A stretch of DNA of 64,000 bases from Gari tellinella (GCA_922989275.2 OV277862.1:67717832-67781831); one strand, 5' to 3'. Shown: positions 39,350 to 49,512, numbered from the stretch's first letter. Numbers and translations: made by a program. Notes: generated by a model from the letters alone, not told the origin.

Positions 39350-39538
39350 CAGTAAACCTCACTATTATAAGACCATAAATTGGTATAATTATTAGGTGTT
39401 CATGACAGGTGACTGTTTAAAGCAATGTGACAGTAAAGCAGAAAGGTTTACTGCCACTTTGCTTTAAGCTGTCACCTGTCTTTATAAAGTCAAATTATAT
39501 AGCCTTCGTTTAGTGGTCATTATAGAGAGGTTTTACTA
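39350..39538 (+). mobile_element. E-type MITE flanked by TA
   Basis: CAGTAAACCTCACTATTATA and ATTATAGAGAGGTTTTACT are the ends, with TA at 39348-39349. The palindrome (about 39417-39467) has lost its apex. Confidence 0.75.
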
Positions 39539-39562
39539 CATGCATTTGTAGTATTTAGCAAG

Positions 39563-39620
39563 ATCAATGCAGGACAAACGCAATACAGAGCATTCTGCAT
39601 TGTTTTTATCCTGCATTAAG
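39563..39620. repeat. E-type palindrome fragment
   Basis: AATGCAGGACAAACGCAATA and TGTTTTTATCCTGCATTAAG pair around AGAGCATTC. Confidence 0.45.
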
Positions 39621-39879
39621 CCCATCACGCCATAGCCCATGGTGCAATTCTAGTTTTGAAAATAGGTGAATATTTAAAGCAGGTTGAAAGTAAAGCAGAA
39701 TACGCCTGAAGGCCCATTCTGCTTTACTTTCAGCCTGTTTTAAACTACTAGCACCTTCTAGAATAAAGAAAATATTCCTGGTGATACATATTAATAACTG
39801 TATAAATTGGAACTATTTTCTTTAGCAGAGGAACAAACTGAATGCACCAAAAGGCACTTCTATTGGGAAAAGGGTTATT
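39616..39879 (+). mobile_element. A2-type MITE
   Basis: The short arm (CACGCCATAGCCCATGG) is diverged. P1 is at about 39676-39744. The long arm ends GCACCAAAAGGCACTTC and GGGAAAAGGGTTATT. Confidence 0.72.
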
Positions 39880-39943
39880 AATAATTTAGCTGTCAACTTG
39901 AACTCTCTTTAACAATCACTTTGTTTCTCCATTCAGTGGTGGC

Positions 39944-40190
39944 TTAACCCACCACTCTATAGACTGTTTTCTAGTTTTGAAGATAGATGATCACTTAAAG
40001 CAGGTTAAAAGTAAAGCAGAATGCGCCTAAAGGCGCATTCTGCTTTACTTTTCCCCTGCTTTAAGCTATTATCTGCTAGAGTATAGAAAATATTTCTTAT
40101 GGTCCTTATTTGTGACAGTGTAAACCATTTTCTTCAGTAGAGGAATAAATTAAAGGCGTAAAAATGTGTATTTATGGGGTAATGGGTTAA
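39944..40190 (+). mobile_element. A-type MITE
   Basis: TTAACCCACCACTCTATAG to ATGGGGTAATGGGTTAA. P1 (about 39995-40063) has GCGCCTAAAGGCGC at the apex. Confidence 0.84.
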
Positions 40191-40418
40191 CACAGGTTTG
40201 ACTGTAGGTTGCATGCACTGATGACTATGACGGGCAGCATTCTGCAGGAACAACAGGTAGTTGTTTATTGACATACATTTTTTACACTGACAAAAAATGC
40301 ACAACAAAAAATTGATTCAGCATATACTGTACTTTTTCTGCAAAGCACTGTAGGAAAAAATTCCTACATGCATGGCTCTTTATCAGGGCAGAGTGAAGCT
40401 AAACTGATGTTTCAGTCC

Positions 40419-40730
40419 TTTAACCCATTACACAATAGCATGTTTCTAGTTTTCTTAAGTTTCCATTACCCCATATATACACCTTTTTACACATTTTAAT
40501 CTATTTCTACACTTAAGAAAATAGTTCCTATTTATAAGTTAAAAGAATTCAACATTAGAAATATTTTCTATATTCTAGCAGATCGAAGCTCTGTTCTAGC
40601 AGATCGTAGCTTAAAGCAGGCTGAAAGTAAAGCAGAATGCGCCTTTAGGCGCATTCTGCTTTACTTTCAACCTGTTTTAAGTGGATACTTGTTTTCTAAT
40701 AACATAAAGGCTCATGGAGTAATGGATTAA
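40419..40730 (-). mobile_element. A-type MITE joined to an A short-arm fragment
   Basis: A plus-type start (TTAACCCATTACACAATAGC to CTAGTTTTC, 40419-40452) runs into a minus-type copy from CCATTACCCCATATATAC. CTAGCAGATCG(A/T)AGC is duplicated before P1 (about 40611-40677). Confidence 0.72.
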
Positions 40731-40939
40731 GTCTTTTATCATTATTTCCCTTTTATTCATACGGGATTGCCTTTAATCCTGGCCTGGGATTACAGAATTA
40801 CAGAAGGCTACAGGGTACTCAAATTCTGCATTACTGTCATCCTCCAGTACAAGCTGTCAGACCTCTCGCAACAAAATTGTAACTTCACCTATTTTACCTT
40901 TCCTCCACAGAAGCCCCTAGGGGCATCTGAACCTACTCA

Positions 40940-41190
40940 TTAACTCTTTCCTCCCTGAAACTTTAAATGGACAATTCCAGTTTCCATTTCAGTCTAGTCC
41001 ATTTCTGACTTTTAAGGGTTGTTTTTGTCAATGTTTGGCATTATGACAAAAAGTGAAGACCCTCATCAGAGGGCTCCGAAAGGAGCCCTCTGATCTGGGT
41101 CTTCACTATTTGCATAGGACAAGTGTACTATTCACATGTACACTGTTTGAAAAGGACGCCTATATGCTGGACTAGGGTTCAAAGGGTTAA
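40940..41190 (+). mobile_element. C-type MITE, intact
   Basis: TTAACTCTTTCCTCCCTG to GGTTCAAAGGGTTAA, with the palindrome at about 41047-41113 (apex GGGCTCCGAAAGGAGCCC). It shares its last TTAA with an A fragment. Confidence 0.9.
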
Positions 41191-41255
41191 CCCAATACTA
41201 GTATATCGATACATATATTTATGCATTTAATTCATTCCTCCACTGAAGAAGAAGA
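41187..41255 (-). mobile_element. A-type long-arm fragment
   Basis: TTAACCCAATACTAGTATATC to CTCCACTGAAGAAGAAG, then unrelated sequence. Confidence 0.6.
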
Positions 41256-41542
41256 AGGGTGTTCCTTGGAACACATGTGTCACCTTCCAGGAAGCGTCAT
41301 TTGAACAAGAATTATAGCCAAAATGAAAAGCTTCAATATCTTAAGAGCAGAAGTTATCTGCCGGAAAAGAAAGTGTAGAAAAGGGGAATAACTCTCATAG
41401 TAATGAGCAAGAGTTCTGCCATTATATGGAAAGGAGAAAGTTCTAGGAAGAGATGGCTCTTTCATTTGTCCAAAATGCAACCCCCAAATTCAGATGCCAG
41501 ATCATTATGAACTCGAAAAATATACTCTCAAATTGATAAAGA
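41256..41542. other. Unassigned sequence
   Basis: No repeat terminus or credible gene was seen. Confidence 0.4.
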
Positions 41543-41626
41543 GACACCTTATTATGCAGTGTGCATCTCATCTGGATCCAAACGGTTTGCAAAGGATACT
41601 GTTTCCCATTAGTGTGCAAAGATTAA
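41543..41626 (+). mobile_element. B-type right fragment
   Basis: GCATCTCATCTGGATCCAAAC, TTTGCAAAGGATACTG and GTGTGCAAAGATTAA are the right P2 arm and terminus of B. Confidence 0.6.
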
Positions 41627-41659
41627 GACATTGAAACCCGCTGTCCCCAAAATGGGTGT

Positions 41660-41883
41660 TTAACTCTTTGCATGCTAGCGGCGGATATATCCACCACAGT
41701 GATTGCCTTTGCAAACAGTTTGGATCCAGATGTGACGCCGCGTAACGCGGCGTCTCATCAGGATCCAAACTGTTTGCCATTCTGACACTGAATTTAAAAG
41801 AAATTTGGAAAATTCTAATTTTAGAACTGAAGCAGACGACAAACGTTGCAGACGAAAAAATTACGCAGCATGCAAAGAGTTAA
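41660..41883 (-). mobile_element. B-type MITE, best preserved copy
   Basis: TTAACTCTTTGCATGCTAGC and CAGCATGCAAAGAGTTAA bound the copy. P2 (about 41712-41778) has GACGCCGCGTAACGCGGCGTC at its axis, with the A/T arm mismatch. It serves as the reference B element of this window. Confidence 0.92.
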
Positions 41884-42047
41884 AGGGGGTTATATGGTAA
41901 GTTAAAAACAAAAACAGAATGTTAGAGTGTTTCCTGAAGCATGCTTATCTGATTAGTTCCTAGACTACAAATATTGAACATTTACATAAGGCTACAGACT
42001 ACTAATCACCGTCTTTTTCACAAATTATTCAAATTTACAAACCTATT

Positions 42048-42240
42048 AGCCCCTTCAGTCCAAAAAAAGACATTGTCTGCTAAATTTGTTCTCTATTTTC
42101 AGGCTGAAATTTGCTAAAACTTTACTACATATTTGCAGATTTTCAATCCCACTGACTAACAGTTTAGATCCAGCTCAGAATCTGATGTTACTCAGCTTCT
42201 GATCAGGATCTACCAGCTGGTTGCAAATATGAAATCAACT
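42048..42240. mobile_element. B-related element, degraded
   Basis: TTAGCCCCTTCAGTCC at the left and a worn P2 (ACAGTTTAGATCCAGCTCAG and CTTCTGATCAGGATC, about 42160-42228) remain. GACATTGTCTGCTAAATTTG matches the B' arm. Confidence 0.5.
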
Positions 42241-42345
42241 TTCTTCTCACACCAACAAGAGGTAATAATCAGAAGAAAGCATACTGACAGATATATTTTA
42301 CTTTAGGATACTGAATAGTCTAACCAGTGTTGAACGATCATTTAA

Positions 42346-43094
42346 ACAAGAGCCGCATGCGGCCCTAAATCGCTCACCTGGTATCCATGATTACGGTCAT
42401 GTAAATGGACCAGTAATGATTAAGTTTTCACTTATTCACCTCCACCCACTGGTGGCCATGTTGTTTGAGCTAGGAAGATTATTTTAAGAATACTGGCAAA
42501 GGGTCACCCATGAATCATTATTAAATCATTCTTAAATCAGACCAATAGTTTCAGACAATTTTATTGGAAAGTTTTTACTATATAGTAACATAAGGAAAAC
42601 TTGCCCCACCCACTGGCGGCCATGTTTTTTTAGATATCAAAATAGTTTAAAGAAATCTGGTAGAGGGTCACCCATGGATCATTTGTATAAAATTACTTTC
42701 AAATTGGACCAGTAGTTTTTGACAAGAAGATTTTTTAAGTTTTCACTATATAGCTATATAAGGAAAATCTGCCCCACCCACTAGGGGCCATGTCTTTTAA
42801 GATAGGAAAATTATTTTAAGAAATCTGATAGAGGGTCACCATTTGGGTAAAATTATTTTCAATTTGGACCAGTAGTTTCACAGAAGAAGATTTTTAAAGT
42901 TTTTTCAATTGGTTGCCATGGCAACCACAATTTCAATTGGATGACCTATATTTGAAGAAATCTGAGAGAGTACCCTACAAGGAACAATCCTATGAAGTTT
43001 TGATAAAATTGGCCCAGTGGTTTCCAAGAAGAAGATCTCAGTGAGGGCGATCACAATAGCTCACCTTGGCACTTCGTGCCAGGTGAGCTAAAAA
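42346..43094 (+). mobile_element. G element (pearl/HINE-like), GGCCATG repeat type
   Basis: ACAAGAGCCGCATGCGGCCC starts it. AGCTCACCTTGGCACTTCG, a hairpin and GTGAGCTAAAAA end it. Three units of about 165 bp begin CCACCCACTGGNGGCCATG near 42444, 42606 and 42774. The units are homologous, in opposite orientation, to the array at 53.1-53.9 kb. TTGCCATGGCAACC is near 42912. Confidence 0.75.
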
Positions 43095-43113
43095 CAAAAA
43101 ACAAACAGTGTTT

Positions 43114-43314
43114 TTAACTCTTAGCAGGATGATAGCCTTTGCAAACAGTTTGGATCCTAATGAGACACCGCATTATGCAGCGTCTCATCAGGATCCAAAC
43201 TTGTTTGACACTCTGACTCTGTTTTGGAAAGGAGTTTTGAAAATTCTTTTCTTTAAACAGTGGGAGATAAAAATTATTGCCTAGAAAAAGATTATAAAGC
43301 ATGCAAAGAGTTAA
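43114..43314 (-). mobile_element. B-type MITE
   Basis: TTAACTCTTAGCAGGATG to AAAGCATGCAAAGAGTTAA. P2 is at about 43141-43209 (apex CACCGCATTATGCAGCG). Confidence 0.82.
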
Positions 43315-43338
43315 TACTTAAGGTTGTCTACCCGTAAT

Positions 43339-44004
43339 CCGCCATTTTGAAATTTATCAGACGTCGGGAAAATTTTGAGCAACGTCGTAACCATTCGGTC
43401 ATGTCCGTAGCGTTATCATTTTTTCTAATTTTATTTTCTTCGTTAATATTGTATCATTTATACTCGCAATATGTTTATAAAAGGTGAAAGCTAATGTTAA
43501 AATCCTTTAATTGTTTAGATTTAAATTATTTGCAAAATAAGTTTTCACTTTTGTCAACTTCCGGCATGTGATGATAATGGAGTTTGCGACTTGCATTGAT
43601 TTTTTCTCGAAATGATAAGCATAAATCGGCAAAACCAGCAATCCATGTATAGGTCGTTAAAAGATCACGGGTATACAGTACCTAATGCCAAATCCATCTA
43701 AAAGCATCTTACTACAGCCATAATGCGAAAAACGGTAAGAGAATTGCAAAAATCTAGACTTTAGATCTACTTTCGGTTTGAGCTGCTGCCAATCGTGTTT
43801 CATAGTTCATGACGTGACCCGTATCTTTATCTGAGCAAACATCATGTAACTCTAGAAAGGGTTTGGTGGTCATTTGTACGTAATATATGAAGACCCTGAT
43901 TGTAGATATGTGAATGTAGTGGTCTAAGGGAAAACGGTAACGGGTCAATTCGGCCCAAAACCAAGTCGGACCCCCGAGTCAAATTGGCCCAAAACCAAAT
44001 CGAA
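43339..44004. other. Left unique part of the TTAA/GG element
   Basis: Contains GACGTCGGGAAAATTTTGAG near the end and a pair of TC(A/G)GGCCCAAAACCAA-like direct repeats at about 43949 and 43987. An open minus-strand frame is described separately. Confidence 0.5.
43754..43948 (-). CDS. Possible coding remnant, unknown protein
   Basis: The minus frame of 64 codons includes TTKPFLELHDVCSDKDTGHV and ends near a GTAGAT that could act as a donor, before a stop. Composition is mixed and not repeat-derived. It lies inside the TTAA/GG element, so it may be part of that element or captured host sequence. No domain was recognised. Confidence 0.2.
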   Translation of the reverse strand: MTRYRFPLDHYIHISTIRVFIYYVQMTTKPFLELHDVCSDKDTGHVMNYETRLAAAQTESRSKV

Positions 44005-44201
44005 CAGGGCTCCGGATAAGAAGAGGAAGTAAAATAAACAACTCTAACATTTTATCACTCGTTTCAGTCCCAAATCCCAATGTGTTACTACTCGCGATTT
44101 AAACTTGTAGTAACACCATAGAGTGTTATACAGAACTAAAATTCAGATTATCTCCCTTTAAAGGTTTTAGTTTTTGAAATACTCCCCTTATCTGGAACCC
44201 T
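44005..44201. mobile_element. D-type MITE, degraded
   Basis: CAGGGCTCCGGATAAG and CCTTATCTGGAACCCTG are the ends. The palindrome core is reduced to ACTACTCGCGATTTAAAC. Confidence 0.65.
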
Positions 44202-44840
44202 GCTTATAATGAATTGTAATAGAGGGTAATAAGTGTGTTAACCTTAGATTTTTCATATTTATGTGTTGTTGGGTGTTTTTTAGAAAATATTTACATGTAT
44301 AGTTTTGGGACACGTGAAATTAGCATTTGAAATTCACTTAAACGGACTACAATATGCATAAATATAGGTGAAACTTTCTATTTATTAAGGTTTTTTTTGT
44401 CTTATTTAAAGCTTATGATATGTCTTATTGCAAAGGACTGAGAATAAGATGCTAAACAAATGTTGGAATTGTATATCGTTTGAATCCTGATACAGTAAGT
44501 GTTCTCTTTCCGTTGCATAAATTTCGTAGGGGTAATTTTCAAAGAGAAAATTTGGCAACTTTTTAACAGGAAACTTTTTTCATTTTTTTTGTCAAATTGT
44601 TACTTAGATGTCAAATATAATTAATTTACACCGGAAATGTATGCCCCGGCTATAGAACACATGTAATTCTACAAGAAAAAAAGACTTGCATCGGAAAAAA
44701 TGTAAATAATCGGCAGTCATATTTTTTAAAGGTGCAATTACCGTGTTGATTTTTAAATACAAATTGTAATAATTTGCATTACTGTTGTTTTTTTATTTTA
44801 TAATACACCCTTATATATTCTTTGATTGGATTTTATTGTT
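44202..44840. other. Unique AT-rich interior of the TTAA/GG element
   Basis: Long T and A runs. No frame or repeat was recognised. Confidence 0.4.
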
Positions 44841-45610
44841 AACAAGAGCCCCATGGGGCATATGTCGCTCACCTGAGAATAGCTGTACATCAAAATGGAG
44901 ATAATGATTTATGTCCAGGACGGGGTCATTTTTTACCCGAGGGGCATAATTTGAACAATCTTGATAGAGGACCTGTAGATGATGCTATGTTCCACATATC
45001 TAAGATCAGGGTACTAGGGTTCTAGACAAGAAGATTTTTTTTAAGTTTCCATTGAAAAAATCTATTTTTAGCTCCTGTGACCTACATATGCAACAGACTG
45101 GAACCATTTGAACAAACTAGATAAAGGACATCTAGAAGTAACACCATGCCGAATATCAAAGCTCTGGCTATATTAGCTTCAGAAAAGAAGACGTTTGAAA
45201 ACTGTGACCCCCGGCGTGGGGCTAATTTTGACCCCAGGGGCATAATTTGTACAAACTTGATAGAGGACCTGTAGATGATATGCAATCGACCAGAACCATT
45301 TGAACCTTATTGGTATAGGACATCTAAAAGTGTCACCATGCCAGATATCAAAGCTCTGGCCATATTAGTTTCAGAGGAGAAGACGTTTGAAAATTTCACT
45401 ATATAACTCTTATGTTAAACTGTGACCCCCCGGGCGGGGCCAATTTTGACCCCAGGGGCATAGTTTGTAGTTTGATAGAGGACCTGTAGATGATGATATG
45501 TGACAAATGTCTAAGATCTGGCCCTTGTAGTTTCAGACAAGACGATTTTTTAAGATTTCCTTATTTTTTCACTTGGTTGCCATGGCAACCAGAGTTCTAC
45601 ATTGTTTTTC

Positions 45611-46067
45611 CCGTCGCAGACGGGTCTGTTTTGTATTTTGACCGCAACTCTATGAAACAATTTAACCAATCAGGAATGATCAGAAATCCTGGTCAATGAT
45701 CACGTGCTTGAAATGCAGTACTCTTATCGGCCAATGGCCTAGACTGGCGTTCTGTTATTTTTTCACATCAAGTATACACTTGTCTCTGGTTAAGTGAATA
45801 CTGTACAGTGGAGAATGTGTTATCCTGTTTACGCTAAAACTATTATTTGCAGTCCAAACAATTTGGAGCCAGATCAGACGCCGGGTAACCCGGCGTCTGA
45901 TCAGGCTCCAAACTGTTTGCCACCAAGATAAACATGAAATATCAGAATTGTCCAAAAGTTGTTCTTTTCTACGTTTTAGTGTTTTGCGTTTGAGTACGTT
46001 TGCGTTTAAACGGGAAAGAATAACAGATTCTCCACTGTACTCCACACAAAACTTTAACCTGCGACGG
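45611..46067. mobile_element. CCGTCGCAG-ended element nested in G
   Basis: CCGTCGCAGACGGGTCTG at the left and AACCTGCGACGG at the right are short inverted ends, and GTTTTGT follows inward on both sides. It contains the TA-flanked N element. Confidence 0.55.
45806..46037. mobile_element. N-type TA element carrying P2
   Basis: CAGTGGAGAATGTGTTAT and the complement ATAACAGATTCTCCACTG (one mismatch) are flanked by TA at 45804-45805 and 46038-46039. P2 (about 45853-45920) has GCCGGGTAACCCGGC at its apex. The termini are unrelated to B, C or F. Confidence 0.8.
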
Positions 46068-46207
46068 AATATCTTTTTTAAAGATATTTCTTGTTAATTC
46101 TTTGAACAATTTTGAAAGAACTTGACCCAAGGAACATTCGTGTAAAGTTTGGTTGAAATCTTTTCAGCGGTATATGAGGAGATGTCATTTGAAGCAATTG
46201 TTAAAGA

Positions 46208-46297
46208 CAACAATGACTGTATAAAGTGAAATTATTTTCTTCTGTGGAAGAATAAATTAAAGACATAAAAAGGAATATGTATGGGTTAATAGGTTAA
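46208..46297 (+). mobile_element. A-type right-end fragment
   Basis: AATGACTGTATAAAGTGAAA to AGACATAAAAAGGAATATG and GGGTTAATAGGTTAA. Confidence 0.6.
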
Positions 46298-46308
46298 TAA
46301 ATATCATT

Positions 46309-46420
46309 ATTTACATTTTCTAAATATAAGAAACTATATGTAAATGAGTGGCAAATAGTTTGGATCCAGATTAGATGCAGCATTATGTGGCATCTGACCT
46401 GGATCCATACTGTTTATGGC
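46309..46420. repeat. P2 element, AAATGAGTGGC subtype
   Basis: TTTTCTAAATATAAGAAAC precedes GTAAATGAGTGGCAAATAG and a P2 hairpin (TTTGGATCCAGATTAGATGC and GCATCTGACCTGGATCC). Relatives occur near 47640 and 48460. Confidence 0.55.
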
Positions 46421-46466
46421 CAAGAATTAATTGTGGACTGATAGACAGAAAGATAAACAAACAAAC

Positions 46467-46955
46467 AAGAGGGCCATGGCCCTTAATTCGCTCACCTGAG
46501 GACATTGAAGTTTGTACCTAAGTTGACTGGGCAAGACAACATTTTAATATAACTATAAATGGAGTTATCTTCCAGACAAGAAAACATGACAAAAGTGAAT
46601 TTTGTTGCCAAGCTTATGACCCTTATCCATGACACATCCTCTTATCAAGCTATTTCCATTTCCAATAAATGATAATTATTTCACTAGCGTCAACAGAACT
46701 GGAATTATTTTCCTGACAATAAAATATGACAAAGGGGAAAAACTAAATATTGCTGCCCTTGTGCATGGCATTTTCTCTCATCAGTTTCTTTCCATACATA
46801 AAATTTCATTACAATAGCATCAGTAGAACTGAAGTTGTCTTCTTGACAAGAAAATATCACAAAGGGAAATAACTCAAAAAACAATGATGTCAGAGTTATG
46901 GCCTTTGCAAATGGCACTTCCTCTCATCAGGCTCTTTCCAAATAGGCAATTTCAT
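46467..46955 (+). mobile_element. G element (pearl/HINE-like), truncated
   Basis: ACAAGAGGGCCATGGCCCTT hairpin and TTCGCTCACCTGAGG start it. Body units repeat GAA(C/T)TG(A/G)A(A/G)TT and TCTTGACAAGAAAATAT about every 120-160 bp. The 3' end is cut by an A copy. Confidence 0.65.
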
Positions 46956-46956
46956 T

Positions 46957-47315
46957 TTACCCATTACCCCATAGCATGTTTCTAATTTTGAAAATAGGTG
47001 GCCACCTAAAGCAGGTTGAAAGTAAAGCAGAATGTGTCTTAACCCTTAGCCTGCCACTCACGACTATAGCTTTATATGCAAACAGCTTGGATCCGGATTA
47101 GACGCCGAGTAACTCGGCGTCTCATCCGGATCCAAGCTGTTTGACACTCGGACAACATTTTCAGCAATTTTGAGCAACTTTGAAGCACTTTGAAACTTGA
47201 AGCAGACGAGAAATATAGCAGACGACAATTTATTTGGCGGGCTAAGGGTTAATGCACACTTTGCTTTACTTTTGCATCTTACATTTTCATGACTGTTTAA
47301 AGTGGAATTATTGAA
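46957..47315 (+). mobile_element. A-type MITE split at its P1 axis by B'
   Basis: ACCCATTACCCCATAGCATG and the left P1 arm end AATGTGTC at TTAA 47039. GCACACTTTGCTTTAC resumes after TTAA 47249. The long arm is incomplete. Confidence 0.75.
47039..47252 (-). mobile_element. B'-type MITE, intact, inserted at a P1 axis
   Basis: TTAACCCTTAGCCTGCCA to GGCGGGCTAAGGGTTAA. P2 is at about 47079-47143 (apex GCCGAGTAACTCGGC). It is the inverted counterpart of 39074-39286. Confidence 0.9.
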
Positions 47316-47635
47316 AAGACATACAGATAACTCTGACAAAACCAATATTAAACATATGTATAAATATGGCATAAGACATAATTACATAACTGTCAGTGGA
47401 TCACTTCCAGATCCTGTTTCTCTAAGTATGAATCAGACTGAACCATATCTAAACTTTAGCAGACAACATGTTCAGCTGATCATGACCAGTTCTGTGATAC
47501 CCACTACCAGTTCAGAGTTGCATAATATTTGACCTCAGTGGCTAGAACGCTTGGGCTTACCCTTACCAGACTGAAATGATGTCTGCTTAAAACCTACTGT
47601 ATGTGAAAAGTGTACAAAAAAACAATTTAGAAACT
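47316..47635. other. Unassigned sequence
   Basis: A 76-codon plus-strand frame (47302-47532) has no recognisable motif. No repeat was assigned. Confidence 0.35.
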
Positions 47636-47639
47636 GTTA

Positions 47640-47770
47640 AGTTGGTAAATGAGTGGCAAATAGGTTGGATCCAGATTAGATGTAGCATTATGATTATGTT
47701 GCATCTGATCTGGATCCAAAATGTTTGCAAATATTGGCTATTTGCCCATAGTATATTAAGGGTAACTCAG
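47640..47770. repeat. P2 element, AAATGAGTGGC subtype
   Basis: GTAAATGAGTGGCAAATAGG, then GGATCCAGATTAGATG and CATCTGATCTGGATCC around GTAGCATTATGATTATGTTG. Confidence 0.55.
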
Positions 47771-47819
47771 GTAAATACAGTTCTGCCTAAATCAAAAATA
47801 TTGTAAAACCTGCCTAGAG

Positions 47820-48237
47820 CAGCACTTAAACTGTGCAGGGTGGTGTCAAATGTGACCCTAGGGATTTCATTTTAACAAACTATAGATAGATCCACCAGGA
47901 GATTCTACTGTACAAATATCAAAGCTTAGGGCCTAGTAGTTTTGGGCAAGAAGATTTTTTAAAGATTTTTGCTTTTTTGCTTTTTCAAGCAGAGTTTGTG
48001 CTTTTTTTCCTTTTTTTTGAACAACTTCTGTAGAGAAGCATCCAAGGAACATCATAAGCAGTTTGAACTGTCCCTACAATCGGCGGGTTTCAGAGGAGAT
48101 GTCGTTTGAAGTAAAAGTGAACGGACAGACGGACAGACGGACAGACGGACAGACGGACAGACGGACAGACGTACTACGGACGGTGAGCGGTCACAATAGC
48201 TCACCTTGAGCCTTTGGCTCAGGTGAGCTAACAAAAC
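47820..48237 (+). mobile_element. G element (pearl/HINE-like), 3' part
   Basis: Ends with six (GGACAGAC)-type units at 48121-48170, then AGCTCACCTTGAGCCTTTGG with its complement and GTGAGCTAA. The 5' hairpin is missing. Confidence 0.7.
48121..48172 (+). repeat. (GGACAGAC)n microsatellite
   Basis: About six tandem units sit just before the palindromic 3' end of the G element, the position expected in pearl elements. Confidence 0.88.
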
Positions 48238-48458
48238 ACAAACAAACAGACAGACCAAAAGTAATATGCCTCGAACTAAGTTGTGCTTGAGCATAAAATA
48301 GCAGACATCGTTATGTATCTCAGTGACCTGAGTTCAGAGCTAGCTATGGGTCAGTTATGCAATAGGAGACGCTCTCAGAGAGAAATTACTATTATCATGC
48401 TGAACTGTTGTCTGCTCCAAATGTTTATATGTGAAATATGTAAAAAATAATAACTTAT

Positions 48459-48562
48459 ATTTTCTAAATATAAGAAAATATGTAAATGAGTGGCAAATAG
48501 TTTCAGATCCAGATTAGATGCAGCATTATGTGGCATCTGACCTGGATCCAAACTGTTTGCAA
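48459..48562. repeat. P2 element, AAATGAGTGGC subtype
   Basis: TTTTCTAAATATAAGAAA, AAATGAGTGGCAAATAG and a P2 hairpin (AGATCCAGATTAGATGC and GCATCTGACCTGGATCC) repeat the 46309 copy. Confidence 0.55.
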
Positions 48563-48667
48563 AAATGTTGCATTTAGTATAAGGGTAGTTTTATAGCCTG
48601 GAAAATACAGTGGGTCTGTATAAAAACGGATCATTAGAGAGTTTTTACTGTCAGACCTGCATCAAAA

Positions 48668-49037
48668 AGCACTGATATGGCCAGGGTTGAGTCAAATTTG
48701 ACCCTAGGGTTTTGATTTTTTACAATTTTGAAAGTGATTTAGTAGAAGATACTATTCATGCAATATCTAAGGCGTGGGAACAGTGGTTTTTTACAAAAAA
48801 CTTGTTTAAAGTTTTTCACTTTTTTTAATAAATTTCAATAAGTAGTCCACCAATGAATTTTATTTTAACAATTTCTGTAGAGAAGCATCCAAGGAACACC
48901 GTCAGCAATTTAGTTTTTCCCTCAAACTCGCGGTTTCAGAGGAGATGTCGCTTGAAGTAAATTTGAACGGACGGACAGACGGACGGCGGCCGATCACAAC
49001 AGCTCACCTTGAGCCTTCGGCTCAGGTGAGCTAAAAA
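48668..49037 (+). mobile_element. G element (pearl/HINE-like), 3' part
   Basis: Body AAATTTGACCCTAGGG to AACATTCC-like AAGCATCCAAGGAACAC, then GACGGACAGACGGACGG and the hairpin TTGAGCCTTCGGCTCAGG, ending GTGAGCTAAAAA. It is closely similar to 47820-48237. Confidence 0.7.
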
Positions 49038-49277
49038 TACATAAAATGTCTGGAAAAAAATGCGTTTTAAAATAAGAGGGGTTGGATTTTCCGGTAAAAT
49101 TGTCAAAGGGGGGTAAGAGGTACAAATGTGTCTGTGTTTGTCCTATACTTTATTCAATGCTCATAAAAGTTTATGAATAGGTCCAATAGGTGTATACCTT
49201 AAGAAAAATATATGGTTTATTGAGGTTTTAATGTTCGACCATTACGGGTAGACTACCTTAAGTACAATTACAGATTG

Positions 49278-49331
49278 TTAACTCTTTGCGGGCTAAGTAA
49301 TACTGTCGTCTGCAAAGGTAATCAAGATTTA
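49278..49331 (+). mobile_element. B-type left-end fragment
   Basis: TTAACTCTTTGCGGGCTAAG and CTGTCGTCTGC, ending at the TTAA of the next A fragment. Confidence 0.55.
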
Positions 49332-49512
49332 ACCATTAATTACCCCATATTACCCCTTTTCATACCTCTTGTTTATTCTTCCACTGAAGAAAAATAGTTC
49401 TACTTTATACAAAGCCAAGAATATGCAGAGAAATATATTCTATATCCTAGCAGATGGTAGCATAAAGCAGACTGAAAATTTTAAGCAGAATGTGCTTTAC
49501 TTTCAACCTTTC
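49329..49512 (-). mobile_element. A-type MITE, truncated after the palindrome
   Basis: TTAACCATTAATTACCCC opens the long arm. P1 is reduced to AGCAGACTGAAAATTTTAAG and ATGTGCTTTACTTTCAAC. The short arm is absent. Confidence 0.65.

Larger units (their letters stand above)
44841..46207 (+). mobile_element. G element (pearl/HINE-like), 3' end lost
   Basis: AACAAGAGCCCCATGGGGCA starts it. Body units match 32779-34042 (GACCCCAGGGGCATAATTTG). It is interrupted at 45611-46067 and truncated at 46207 before the 3' hairpin by an A fragment. Confidence 0.7.
43322..49257. mobile_element. Long TTAA/GG-ended element filled with nested insertions
   Basis: GGTTGTCTACCCGTAAT at 43322-43338 is matched, with one mismatch, by the complement at 49241-49257. 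TTAA stands outside each end (43318-43321 and 49258-49261), and the flanks rejoin to TACTTAAGTA, so a TTAA duplication fits. TTAA with GG ends is typical of Kolobok/T2-type rather than piggyBac-type elements. Own sequence seems to be 43339-44004, 44202-44840 and 49038-49240. The rest is nested D, G, A, B', and P2 elements. No transposase was recognised. Confidence 0.6.

Noticed and set aside
41568..41780. Short open frames with NSLDPDETP and DPNCLQ peptides as proteins
   Set aside because: The peptide is the translation of the P2 palindrome and reappears wherever P2 occurs (601-888, 17357-17542, 47064-47372), in both orientations. It is not a gene.
45490..45699. 69-codon plus frame
   Set aside because: It crosses the border between a G element and the CCGTCGCAG-ended element, so it is an accidental join.
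48052..48294. 80-codon frame rich in RLSVCPSV as a protein
   Set aside because: It is the translation of the GGACAGAC microsatellite.
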